From contig JAGYVD010000004.1 of the NCBI GenBank assembly GCA_021209875.1, positions 3,534,001 to 3,598,000 on the forward strand: 64,000 nt of DNA, given 5' to 3'. The notes under the pieces were generated by a model, which was given only the letters and a program-made list of their open reading frames with translations, searched no databases and was not told the origin of the DNA. The stretch's first letter is position 1; each line of letters begins with the position of its first letter. Positions 1-11,650 of the stretch are shown here, one piece after another. A program made the translations under genes and the position numbers. Source of the DNA: Rosellinia necatrix (Eukaryota; Ascomycota; Sordariomycetes; Xylariales; Xylariaceae).

Positions 1-167
1 ACCAGCTGTAGCGCATAGACTAGACCCACCTCATACACCTGCACTTAGCTAGAATTCTAGTGGGCTAATTTCTTCTATTTATTTTTTTTTTTTTTATCTG
101 TAGATTTTTCGTACAATATATTATTTATTGCTGGAGCTTTAACTTTTTATTTATAATTAATACAACA
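1..167 (+). repeat. Family 1 gypsy 5' LTR, cut by window start
   Basis: This is the right-hand two thirds of the family 1 LTR; the first part lies before the window. It aligns with the LTRs at 6538-6786 and 46374-46621. Its left part keeps GC-rich sequence, whereas its last 40 bases, next to the internal region, are heavily converted: the GGTGCAACA end seen elsewhere reads aaTACAACA. It serves as the 5' LTR of copy A. Confidence 0.85.
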
Positions 168-1946
168 ATTTATAAATTACTTAATTTATTTTTAAAGCAT
201 TAAAACTGCTTTTTTTAAATATTTTTTATAAACCGATTTTAAAATAGCTTTTATTACAAAAGCTAAAAGTAGCTAAAAACAAGCTAAAACTTTAACACGC
301 TAAAAACCGACTTTGTTTTGCACAACATTTAAATTTTTTAATTATTCTGTCGGCAAAACTTTTAATAATATATATAAAACTAAGTATATTTAATTTAGCT
401 TTAAAAAACCTGTTATAACATAATTTATTATAAAAACTAAAAATAAAACTAATATTAACGCTTAAAAACTATTAGTAAAATTGGCCTTAGAATTTTATTT
501 ATAAATCTAGGACCCCAAATTCAAAAAAGTATTATATAAAAAAACAAGCAAGTTTTTTTTTAAAGCCGTCGGTTTGTTAATATAATAGTTTATAGGCCTA
601 GCTGTTAAAAATAAACGAACTGTTTTTTTATAAAAACTAATTATATAAAAAGATGTTTTAGCTTAGCTAGATAATAAAAAATTAATTAATTTTAAAATAT
701 TTATTAATTTAGCTTAAATATTTTTAACTGCTGCTGCTTTATTTAATAAAATAAAACTTTAAATATATATATTAATAATATTCTAATAAACAGCAATAAA
801 TTATTACTTTTTTATATAATATACCGTAAAACAGACAAAAATCGCTTTTAAATAAGCTAAAAAATTTAAAATATATACGATTTAATTAAACGAAAAATTA
901 AAAAAAATATTTAAAAAAAATTTAAAAACTAGACTATAAAACTAAAAATAATATAAAGCTATTTTATTAACTTATAAAAAAATTATACTAAAGCTTAATA
1001 AAAATTAAATAAGCTGCGTTAAGCCGCTTTTTATAAACTTTTTATATTTAAACTAAAAAAAAGCTTTAATAACGCCGCTATAAACTATGTTATAATTAAA
1101 CTTAAAACAATAATTAAAAAATAAAACTGCTTATAGGATTTTTATATAAATTAAACTAATAAATAATTAACTTGTTTAATTAAATATAAAACATATTTTT
1201 TAAAAGTTTTTAAAAAAGATTTTGTAAATCTATTAAAATTTTAATAAATAAATTTTATAATAAAACTATAAAAACAAAGTTAATTTTAAAATCTAATATT
1301 ATAATATAATAAATCGCTTAAAAGTTAATATAGATTAGTTTATAAATAACTTTATAAAAATAAAAGATATTAAATCTTATCTTGCTAGAAAAGCTTTAAA
1401 AACCTGATTTTTATTTATTAAACAAATATTTTAATATAATTACAACATTTAAAAACTTAATATAATATTTATATAATATTTATAAAAACATAAACGTATT
1501 AAAAAAAACAAAAACTAAATATAAAGTATTAAATTTTAATAAGTATTTTTTATTTAAATTTATTTAATTTAAAACGGATTTTATAAAACTTGCTAAAAAA
1601 TATGTTTTAATAAAGCTAAATAAAAAAAAAGTTTAAAAATAAGTTGTTTTTATAACTTACGACTAAAATAATTTCTAAGTATTTTAAAAAATCAGTAGAT
1701 TTTAACGCATATATAAAGTATTGCACGTAAATAGCTTATTATTTGTTAATTAATAACTAAAAGCGTATTAACGCCTATAAAATAAAAAAAACTTTTAAAA
1801 ATATAACGTATATTTAACGTAATTATATTTTTATAACGTTTATTAAAAAACAAATGTTTATTTTGTTTATGTTATTATTAACAGGTTAAAACTAAACATT
1901 TAAATTATTAATTAAAAAAATAAAACAGCTGATTATAAAAAATAAA

Positions 1947-1988
1947 TGTTTTTGTTGCAAACAGAAAAAATATATTATTAAAAATTAT
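1947..1988 (+). pseudogene. gag: Gag CCHC zinc-knuckle remnant, copy A
   Basis: Reading from 1947 gives C-F-C-C-K-Q-K-K-Y-I-I-K-N-Y. The spacing is exactly that of a retroviral-type zinc knuckle, C-x2-C-x4-H-x4-C. The His position is TAT and the last Cys position is TAT, each one RIP-type transition from CAT and TGT. Copy B keeps TGT (Cys) at the last position, near 8328, which supports this. In the family the knuckle binds the element's RNA. Flanking residues are Lys-rich, as expected for the end of gag. The short motif alone would be weak, but its position upstream of RT fits. Confidence 0.7.
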
Positions 1989-3477
1989 TTTTTAAAACTT
2001 TTTAATTAAGCATAACGTAACGCCTGCATTAACACTATTATAAACAAATATAAACCGATTTTTACTATAGTACTAGAGAAAAATACTTTTAATATTAAAA
2101 TAAGAAAAAAATAACTTTAAAGCAAATAAACTTTTTTTTAAGGCCGGTATTACCGTTTATAAATAAAAAAAATATAATAAACGATTATTTAAGTAATAAA
2201 CTTTTATTATATATATATATTTTATATAATAATAAACTATTTTTAATAAATTATAACATATTTAAAAATACAAGAGCAAGTATATATATATGTATAAACG
2301 TACTTTTTATTAAAAAACTAATAAAGCTATTTAATCTACTGATTATAAATAAGTTTAAGCAACAGGTAGTTATTGAATATAACAGAAAATCAGATTAAAA
2401 AATTAATATAGTATTATAACTAATTTTAAAAATATATAATAGAATTTTTAAAAACGTTTTTATTAATATATTAAATATAGACCGCAAAATCGTAATTAAA
2501 AAAAAATAGTTTAAACAATATAATATATTATTAAACGTAAAACAATATATTTTAATTTTTTTTTTTAACTTATCGAAAAATTATAAATATAGTTATATAT
2601 TAGCAATAAATAAAACAAAGATTTAGTTATAACATTTAAAATATTAAAAAAATACTGACTAACAGGACTACAATATTAAACTTAATAAAAAAAAACATTA
2701 AAAAAATGCTGCAGCAAGCATTTTTAAAAATATGCTGCTAAAAAAAAAAAAAAAACAACTTAACTTAAAATTATTTAAAAAAAATAAAAAAAAACTTAAA
2801 AAAACTACTCTTTTTGTATTAAAAATAAGACCGATTTTAAAAAAAGTTTTATAAAAATTTAACATGAATAAACTTTACCGCATAAAAAAAAAAAGTATAA
2901 GCTAGTACAAAAAAAGACCTAATATTTAAATTGCTACTTTTAATGCTATTATGTTTATAATTTTAATAAAAAAAAATTAAAGCGCCGATAAAATATAAAT
3001 TACTAGTATTTATTAGATTAATAAATTAATAAACAGAAAAAAAATAAATAAATAAAAACAAAAACTAAAACAAGCTAGAACAAAAGCGTTAAAACTTATA
3101 TTTTTAAAATACTATAACTTTTTAACACGTTTAATAAAAAAAATCAGACAATTTACCTTTTATTAACCTCGTGTAAATTATAAAATAGATTTTATAAAAA
3201 TAAATCAGCTAAAGATTTAAAATATAATTTTTATATAAAATATTACTTAATAAATTAAAAGCTATATAAAAATATTTAATTAACAACTTATAAAAAGTTT
3301 TATTAAACTTAATAACGCGTTATATATATTGTTTATATTATTTATAAAAAAAGCTAGTAAAAAACTCCGCTTTTATATAAACTATTAAAAACTAAATAAA
3401 ATTATAAAAAAAAACCGGTATTTTTTATTATTTATTAAAAAAACCCTGTTTTATATTTCAAATGTTAAAATTTTTAT

Positions 3478-3890
3478 AAAAATCGACGTAAAACAAGCTT
3501 TTTATTATATTTGTATATATAAAAATAATAAAAACTTAATTATTTTTTATATAAAATATAAAGCATACTGTTATAAAGTATTACTGTTTAAACTAATAAA
3601 CAGTCTGTTTATGTTTTAAAATATATTAATAATATATTTGTATATATAAAAATAATAAAAACTTAATTATTTTTATATAAAATATAAAGCATACTGTTAT
3701 AAAGTATTACTGTTTAAACTAATAAACAGTCTGTTTATGTTTTAAAAATATATTAATAATATATTATTTAATTTTTAGATAATTTTATAGTATATATATA
3801 AACAATATATTTATTTATTTAAATAACTTAAAATATATAAAATATATATAAAAAGTTTTTAAAAGCTGCGTAATATTAGCTTATAAGCCG
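3478..3890 (+). pseudogene. pol: Reverse transcriptase remnant, copy A
   Basis: The frame around 3481 reads I-D-V-K-Q-A-F-Y-Y-I and then I-Y-K-N-N-K-N-L-I-I-F-Y, which matches the gypsy RT block 'D(L)KQAF..IR......TAF.T..G'. The catalytic box is at 3795-3818 and reads Y-I-N-N-I-F-I-Y. It would be YMDD-type before GAC/GAT became AAC/AAT, so both active-site Asp codons now encode Asn. A 127-bp tandem duplication (3507-3633 and 3634-3760) lies inside the domain and is absent from B, C and D. RT copies element RNA into DNA in the virus-like particle. This copy is inactive. Confidence 0.85.
3507..3760 (+). repeat. 127-bp tandem duplication inside RT of copy A
   Basis: Two head-to-tail units with a period of 127 bp (3507-3633 and 3634-3760). 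They differ only by a one-base T-run change and a one-base A-run change. The corresponding parts of B, C and D are single-copy. Units this alike, carrying the same RIP-type changes, imply duplication after most of the mutation had happened. Confidence 0.85.
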
Positions 3891-4289
3891 ATTTAAAAAA
3901 TCAAAGTTTTATATATAATAAACTAAATTTTAAGTTATATTATTAATATTAAAAATATATAGGTTAACCTAGCGAAAATTAAAGCTGTAGTAAATTAAGA
4001 ACTTTTATTATAATAAAAATATATAATCTTTTTAAGATTTTATAACTTTTATTAGAAATTTATTAATTAATATAGTCGTATTATAATTTTTATAAATTAT
4101 TTAATATAAAAAACAAAGCTTTTAATTAAACGGACGATTACAACAAAGTTTTTTATTAATTAAAAAAAGCTTTAATAACAGCTTTTTTATTAAAATATTA
4201 TTAATATAAGCTATTTATAAAAGTTAAAACTAATTTGTCCGACAAAGTTATAATAAAAGTATTATTATAGCTATATAAAAATAAATAAT

Positions 4290-4590
4290 ATTTTGCAGCT
4301 TATTTTTTAAAAATATTATATAATGCTAAATTAAACTATAATATTTTTAATAAAAAAATGCTGGCCGTAATTATAACGTTAAAAAAATAAAAGCTAGAAT
4401 TAATAAGCGGTCGAAAAAACTTTTTTATAATTATAAACTATTAAGCACTAAAACATTTTAATATAAAATAACATTTAAACTTAAAGCAAGCTAAATAAAC
4501 TAAATTATTTTTAAAATATAACTTTTTAATTATTTTCTATCCTAGGAAAAAAAATATAATAATTAACGTTTTATCGCGTAAATAAAAAAA
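4290..4590 (+). pseudogene. pol: RNase H remnant, copy A
   Basis: The frame from about 4410 reads F-F-I-I-I-N-Y-x-A-L-K-H-F-N, then L-N-L-K-Q-A-K, then Y-N-F-L-I-I-F-Y-P-R-K-K-N, ending N-V-L-S-R-K at about 4583. This is the end of gypsy RNase H ('TDH..L..F', 'RQARW..FL..F', 'I.Y.PGK.N..AD.LSR'). The catalytic Asp of the TD[HY] motif is now Asn (AAC), and two Trp sites are stops. RNase H degrades the RNA strand during reverse transcription. The same block recurs at about 18300-18480 (B), 32100-32300 (C) and 50930-51100 (D). Confidence 0.82.
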
Positions 4591-4925
4591 CTTAATAATA
4601 TAAAAGCTAAAAAAATATAAAACATTTAGCGATTTTTTAATTTATTATTAACAAAACAAAACTAATATTTTTATAAATAAAAAAATATTAAGTTTTTATA
4701 TTAGCTTTAAAAAAAAAAATTAAAAAATTAACTAGTTTTTAGCTAGTTAATAAAATATTAAAAAAAAACCGAAAAAACTTTAAAATAAAAATCTATCGAT
4801 AAAAAGCTAAAAAAATTAAAAATAATAACTTTTAATAATTTAAAAACAGATTAATAATAGCATATAAAAAACTAGTAGTTCTTGATTACTTTTATTTAAA
4901 AACCAGGCTTATTTAAAAAATTTAT

Positions 4926-5620
4926 AATCGCATGTTTACTGCTTATTTAAATAAACGTAAAACCAGAAAACTAGTGTTAAAAAAATATTAATAGCCTAAA
5001 CTAGCCGATAATTATAATATATACGTAGCAAACTATATAAAATGCCGACTAGCAAAAATATTTCGTAATAAAACCCTAGGGTTTTTAAAACTACTATTAA
5101 TCTCTAACTATATATAACAATATTTAATAATAAACTTTAAACAAATGTTTAAAAATAAGCACAAGTATAATAACGCGTTAATTATAATAAACCGTTTAAA
5201 AAAAAAAAATAAACAATTTTTTATATAATATAAACTATAGCGACTAATATAGCAAAAATATACTATAAAAGCTTATTTAAAATATTTAGTATATTTATAA
5301 CTATAATATTAAACAAAAAACTATAATTTATTTTAGTTTTTATTAATAAATTATATAAATTAATAAATATAAAATATATATTAGCTTTTATAAAATATTA
5401 TAAAACCGTTAAACAAACAAAAATAATAAACAAATATTTTAACTAATAATTAAAACTTTACGTTAATTATTACTAAAACAACTAGTCGGAACAAATACTA
5501 GTAATAAACTACGCTTAAGCATTAATACTTTATAAGTCCACGGGATTATCGCCGCACGAAATAGAAATAAAATTCTTAATGTTTTTTAATTTCGACTAGA
5601 AAAATAAAACGGCCGCAGAA
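4926..5620 (+). pseudogene. pol: Integrase remnant (HHCC finger and DDE core), copy A
   Basis: From 4926 the frame reads N-R-M-F-T-A-Y-L-N-K-R-K-T-R-K-L, then K-Y-stop-stop-P, then V-A-N-Y-I-K-C-R (Cys at 5043). This is the integrase HHCC finger: the His of 'TAH' is Tyr, the two aromatic residues before Pro are stops (TAA, TAG), and one Cys is Tyr. The first core Asp follows in I-I-N-F-K-Q-M-F, with AAC at 5133-5135. Further on, K-T-V-K-Q-T-K-I-I-N-K-Y and the S-T-G-L-S-P-H-E block near 5535-5560 match the end of the gypsy integrase core. It would insert the cDNA; it is inactive here. No chromodomain was recognised after it. Confidence 0.85.
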
Positions 5621-6519
5621 AAACTAAAAAAACTACTAGTTAAAAAAAAAGCATTTAAAACAAAAGCGTAAAATAAAACATTAAAAATAGTTTATTTTAT
5701 AAACTCTGCTAAAAAACATTTAAAATAAACTTAGACGTAAATAATAAAACAAATTAACTATAAATAATAAAACCCCGACTTTAATATTAAAAACTATATA
5801 TTAATACTAAAAAAACAATTATAAAAAATAAACCGTTTTTTTAATAAACTAAACTATTTTATAATATAACAAAAGTTTAAAATAATTAACAGAAATAAAA
5901 ACACGTTTATTTTAAAAATACTATTTAACTAAAAATTAATAAATAAATACTACGCCGACCGATTATAATTATATTTAAATAACTTATTATTAAGACAAAA
6001 AGCTAAAAACCTAAACAAAAAACTAATTAAACCGCAAAAAAAAAAAAATTCATCGTAAAAAAAATTAAAGCTTTAAAAATATACTACAAAAAGCTACAAT
6101 ATTAAGTTAATTAAAAAAGTTAGAATATTAACAATAAATAATACCCAGCAAAAAACTTTAAAAATAATACAGAATTATTAAAAAAATTCTATAATATAAA
6201 TCTAAAAGCAGCAGAACTTCCGATAAAATTAAATAATTAGTTATAAGCTGTAAAAAAAAACAAATTCGATACAATATATAAAAACGATAATAAAGCTATA
6301 TAAAAAAATATAATAAAACAAAAGCAAAAACAAGCATAAACTAAAACAAACATAAAAAAAAATAACATAATATAAAAAAACTTATATAATAACTTAATAA
6401 TATAAAGGCCTAAAAAGCATTATATAAATAAATATCTAAAGCGATCTTTTTTTTTACTAAAAAGCACTATATAAAAGTTACATGTTTAAAACTTAAACAT
6501 ATTTTATAAACAAGCTATT

Positions 6520-6537
6520 TTTTTTTTAAAAGGAGGT
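6520..6537 (+). other. Polypurine tract of family 1, copy A
   Basis: The purine run AAAAGGAGG lies immediately before the LTR start AGTTA. The same arrangement is seen before 20437 (AAAAAAAGAGG) and, degraded, before 34127. It fixes the element as plus-strand and marks the expected site for priming second-strand synthesis. Confidence 0.65.
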
Positions 6538-6786
6538 AGTTATAAATAACTAGTCCTTCCTGCGGCGTGCGTAGCACGCGCGAGATATCCGTACACTTGT
6601 TGCTAACTAGTGCGCATAAACCAGCTATAACGCATAAACTGGACCTACTCTACACACTTGCATTTAGCCAGAATTCTAATGGGCTAGTTCCTTTTATTTA
6701 CTCTTTCTTTTTTCATCTATAGATTTTTTATATAATATATTACTTATTGCTGGAGCCTTAACTTCTTATTTATGACTGGTGCAACA
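6538..6786 (+). repeat. Family 1 LTR shared by copies A and B (alpha subtype)
   Basis: A 249-bp LTR from AGTTATAAATAACT (originally AGTTACGGATAACT, near-palindromic) to GACTGGTGCAACA. It contains the alpha-subtype block with the inverted repeat GCGTGC-GTA-GCACGC. The left end, next to A, is RIP-mutated; the right end, next to B, is almost intact. Only one LTR separates the two internal regions. Confidence 0.88.
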
Positions 6787-9146
6787 ATATTTAATTATTA
6801 AAGCTAGTATTAAAACTAAAGCTATATAAAACTTATTATTTAACCTTGCTTAAAAATTTTATTTATAAGTTAAAACTTTAGACTTTTAAGCCGCTTTATA
6901 TAATAAAACTTATAAGTTTTTTTATAAAATAGTTAGCATTTTAGTACAGAATTTTATTATAATTACTGTAAAAACAATTAATAAGCTTTTTTTTTAGAAA
7001 TTTATTACAAAAAAAAAAAATTTTGCTTGGCCTGATTTTAATAAACTTGTTAATATGAAATTATTTATAAATTTTGCATAGATTTTTTTTATTTTTATTA
7101 TTTTTTTTAATAAAATAAAAATTAAAATATATATATTAATAGTTTTTAATAAATAATAACTAATTATTATTTTACTGTATGTTATACCGCTAAATAAATA
7201 AAAACTGTTATAAAATAAGCTATAAAATTTAATGTTTATGTTATAAAATATAAAAAATGTTTAATAAAAATAAAAATAATTTAAAAATATTAAAGCGGAG
7301 CTAATAATAGCTTAAAATAACTGTTTAATATTTAAAAAGTTTTATTAAAATATAATAAAAATTAAACAAATTATATAAATAGAACAAAAATATAAACTTT
7401 TATACCTAAACTGTTTAAAAACTAAAATAATAACGCGGCTATAAATTATATTATAACTAAATTAAAAATTATAACAACTAATCGCGCTTATATTTAAAAT
7501 TTATTAAATAAATTTAACTAATAAGTAATTAATTTATTAAATTATATAAAAAACATCTGTTTTTAAAAATTTAAAAAAAATATATATAAAATTAATTAAA
7601 ATATTTATAAATAAGTTTTATAATAACGTTTTAAAAATAAAATAAAATTTAAAATATAGTATTAAAATATAATTAACTGTTTTAAAATAAACGTAGACTA
7701 GTTTATTAATAATAACGTAAAATAAACGATATTAAGTCTTATTTTGCTAAAAAGCATTTAAAAACTTAATTTTATATTTATTTAATAAATATTTTAATAT
7801 AATTATAACTTTAAAAAACTTAATATTTATATAATATTTATAAAGATATAAACGTTTTAAAAAAATAAAAGCTGATTATAAAGCTTTAAACTTTAATAAA
7901 TATATATTTGCTAGATTTATATAGTTTAAAACAGATTTTATATATTTTATTAAAAAAACATGTTTTAATAAAGCTAAATAAAAAAAAGAATTTAAAAATA
8001 AGTTGTTATTTTATATAGCTATTAAAACTATTTTTAAATATTTAAAAAACATTATAGATTTTAACGTTTATATAAAATATTATATTTAAGTAGCTTATTA
8101 TTTATTTATAAATAATTAAAAAAAGTAAAGCTTATAAAACAAAAATAATATATAAAATATAATATATATTTGTTGTATTAAACCTCCTCCGGCTATAATA
8201 ACACGACTAACTCTACTAGCAAACATGTTTATAAAAAATAAGAACTTTAACTTATAATTAAAAAACAAAATAATTAATTATTAAAAGCAAATATTTTTAA
8301 TATAAATAAAAAATATATTATTAAAAACTGTTTTATAAAAGCTGTAAATTAGGTTTAACGCGATGCTTGCGTAAATATAATTATAAAAAGTTTAGACCAG
8401 CAACTTTTAAAATTAAAAAAACGCAGCAAAAAACAAAAAAAAATAACTTTAAAAAATAAACTCTTTTTAAAAATAGTATTATTATATAAAAATAAAAAAC
8501 ATAATAAATAATTATTTAAATAAAAATTTTTATTATATATTTATATTTTATATAAAAATAGATTATTATTTAGTATTTTTAACGTATTTAATAATATAAA
8601 AGCTAGTATATATATAAATATAAACATATTTTTATTAAAAATTATAAAACTATTAAACTTATTTATTAAAAAAAGTTTAGATTTAAATTAATAATTAAAT
8701 ATAATAAAAGTTAAATTAAAAATTAATTATATTTTACGCTTAATTTTAAAATATATAAAAAATATTTAAAAATATATTTGTTAATATTTTAGATATAAAA
8801 TAAAAAATAGTATTAAAAAAATAGTTTAAATAATATAATATATTATTTAATATTAAATAATATATATTAATTTTTTATTTTATTTATTAAAAATTATAAG
8901 TGTTATTATATACTGGTTATAAATAAAGCTGGAATATAATTATAATATTTAAAATATTAAACAAATATTAAACGAAAAGACAGAAATATTAATTTTAAAA
9001 ATGCCTGTTAAAAAAACTAAAAAAAAAAGCTAAAAAAAGCTTTTATAAAAAAGTACTAATAATAAAAATAAAAATTATAAAAAGATCTGATTTTATGTTA
9101 AAAAATATAAAAAAAATAAACTAAAACTTAAAAAACGTATTTTTGT

Positions 9147-9151
9147 TTAAC
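9147..9151. repeat. Target-site duplication TTAAC, left
   Basis: TTAAC precedes the family 2 LTR start TGATAGAG. The identical TTAAC follows the 3' LTR at 16827-16831. This fixes both boundaries of the insertion. Confidence 0.85.
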
Positions 9152-9359
9152 TGATAGAGTCCCCGAAGGGGCCTGTATTAATCGAGCTAACGGCTCGTGT
9201 ATTATTAGATTAGATTAGATAGGTTGTATAAGCTACGGCTGGCAATAGGTGGCCTACGGCTACTCCTGCAGGGGTTAATTTTAAACTTATTAAAATTTTT
9301 TATTTAGCAGAGGAATTAATAAAAGCATTTTTTTTTCTATTTTTATATTAATTTTTTTA
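9152..9359 (+). repeat. Family 2 5' LTR, copy 1
   Basis: 208 bp starting TGATAGAGTCCCCG. The first half or so is nearly unmutated and GC-rich (two short inverted motifs, CGAGCTAACGGCTCG and GTGGCCTACGGCTAC). The half next to the internal region is strongly AT-converted. The end is TA, presumably CA before RIP. Confidence 0.9.
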
Positions 9360-11269
9360 AAATAGTGTTTTTATATAACCGATAGATTTTATTATTAAAT
9401 TAAACTAATATTATTTTTTAGATTTTTTAAGGTTGAAAGATTTTGTTTGTAGCTAAAGATTTAAACGCGCGTTTTAATCCGGCTATAATTAAATAATTAA
9501 TATAAACAGAACGTTATTTTAACAACTATTTTTTTATATAAATTATATATTTTATTAAAGCTTATAAATAAACAGTCGTTAAAAATGTTTAATAGTTTAT
9601 TTTTATATTTTAAAAGTTATTATTATTAAAGTTATATATTTAAACATGCTTAATAACTAAAGTTTATTTAAATTTATAAATATAACAAGTTATTTATTTT
9701 TATTTATTATTAGAAAAAAGCGCTAGTAAACGTGTTTATTAAACGATTATAAATATATATATTATAATTAAAAGCTGGAAATTTTTAAGAAGTAGCTTTA
9801 TTATTTTATTTTTTTATACGCGTAATTTATTCTATTTTATTTTTTTTATAGCTTTTAAATCGTAAATCGATAAACAAAAGCAACAGCCGATAATATTTAT
9901 ATATAAAAATAATTACTTAAATATATTATATATATATTTAAATATTTTTAAATAATACGTTTAATTTTTTAAGCTTATAATAACGTTATATTATTATGTT
10001 TTATTATATATATTAAGCTTAAATATAAACGATTTTAAAAAAACTTTAGCAGAATATTTTAAATTAATATAATTTTTATTTAAAAATATGCTGCTGCTAA
10101 AACAACTTAGCTTAGACTAAAAAACTATTAACTATTTTTTAAAACATTAAAAACAAGCCGACGTTTTAATTAATGCTTTATATAAAAACGTAAAAACTAT
10201 AAAAATATTTTTTAATTTAGTTTTAAAGTTAATTAAGCAGGTTTAAAAGTTTTTAAACTTTTAAAAACATTAATATTAAATCTTTAATAACGCGGAACTT
10301 AAAACTACAGCCGACTAAAAATAATATTAAAACTAATAAAGCTATAGATCAGTTATTTAAAATAAAGCCTGCCGTTAAAACAAAAATAAAACGGCTATAT
10401 TAACTAATGTTTAAATAGCTAATATATAAAATATAACTATAAATGTTTTAAATAAATTAAATATTGCAACTATTATATTTTTTATACGTTTTATTAAACG
10501 AAAACTTTTTAAAAAAATAATAATTTAAAACTTTTATTAAATATTAAAATAATTTTTATAAGCGTTATAATAATAAAAATAAAAATAATAACTATTGTCG
10601 CAGTAAAAACTATAGTAATAATAACTTATCCGATTTTTTTAGTTTAAATAGTTTTAACAACAGCAAACATAGTTATATTATATTAAATCAACAAAAACAA
10701 TTTATGCTAAACATAGCAGCTAAAACAAAAAAAAACATATATAAAATTAAACAAAATAATATTAGTATTTTTAACTTAAAATAAAAAACTTTAATAATAA
10801 AAATATATAGCCGACGGAAAAATATAATTTATATAAACGTTTATTTTTTATTAATTATATTAAATTATTACTAAAAACAAAAGCATTTAAATATTAAACG
10901 CTTAATAAATAATTAATTTGTTTAATTATTTATTAGCTGGATTAGTTTTGTTATAATAAAACAGCAAAGTTTACGTAAACAACTATTATATATAAAAAAA
11001 AAGCAGGCTTAAATATACTGTTTAAAAAACTATAAAAAAAATTTAAAACGTAAGCTAATAAAACGTTCTAAAAGTTTATAAAAAAAAAACTTATTTTAAA
11101 AAATATCGCAAAAAATTAAAACGTATTTTTTTAGTTTATTTAACGTTAAATATAATATATTAAAACTATAAAAACGCTGCAAAAAAGCAACAAAAACTAG
11201 CTTAAAATTATAAAAAATATTTACAACTAATAAAAAAACATAATTTTAAATTATATCCGACTTTTTAAA

Positions 11270-11650
11270 TTAAAAGAAACTTTAGCTGATTATATACGCA
11301 AAATAAAAAATAACTAATACAAGTTAAAATATAAAGCTAAAAAAATATATTTAAATATTAAACTAAAAACGATATTAATAAATTTAATATTAGCTGTTAA
11401 AACAATTTGCTAGAAAAGCTATAATTATCGATTTAATTAAAAAAAACGTTAATTAAACGATAAATATTTTAAAAATTAAAGCTAAAACAGCTGTAAGTGT
11501 AATTATAAATAATATTAAAGCTGGAGTAAAAATTGCAACTAAAGTAGCAGCTGCAAAAAAAGCTGCAAGCGTTAAAACTAGAACTGCAACAATTATTAAA
11601 AAAACAGAAAAAACGATTAGAAATTAAAAAAGTTATAATCGGAAATATAA
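11270..11650 (+). pseudogene. Gag-like remnant of family 2, copy 1
   Basis: One frame near 11280 reads L-A-D-Y-I-R-K-I-K-N-N-x-Y-K-L-K-Y-K-A-K-K, then T-I-L-I-N-L-I-L-A-V-K-T-I-C and Y-N-Y-R-F. In another frame, from about 11465, a Lys/Ala-rich run follows (A-A-A-K-K-A-A-S-V-K-T). Together they look like a basic capsid or nucleocapsid region placed before pol. There is no zinc knuckle I can point to. The identification rests on composition and position only. Confidence 0.45.

Larger units (their letters stand above)
168..6537 (+). mobile_element. Family 1 Ty3/gypsy internal region, copy A (RIP-degraded)
   Basis: Internal region of an LTR retrotransposon of about 6.4 kb. Decayed frames on the plus strand give, in order, a gag zinc knuckle, reverse transcriptase, RNase H and integrase. 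RT before integrase is the Ty3/gypsy order. Every frame has many TAA/TAG codons, mostly where Trp or Gln is expected, so no product can be made. Relative to B and C, copy A and copy D carry about 300 extra leader bases after the 5' LTR. Copy A also has a private 127-bp tandem duplication in RT (3507-3760). The region 168 to about 1900 holds the leader and the gag N-terminal part, where I recognise no motif. Confidence 0.9.

Noticed and set aside
2200..2290. TA-rich runs as a mitochondrial or replication-origin signal
   Set aside because: They are part of a repeated, RIP-converted gypsy gag region present in all four family 1 copies.
9152..9359. Family 2 terminal repeats as ends of a DNA transposon
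   Set aside because: They are direct, not inverted, repeats of 208 bp with 5-bp duplications, and the interior encodes integrase-chromodomain remnants, so they are LTRs.
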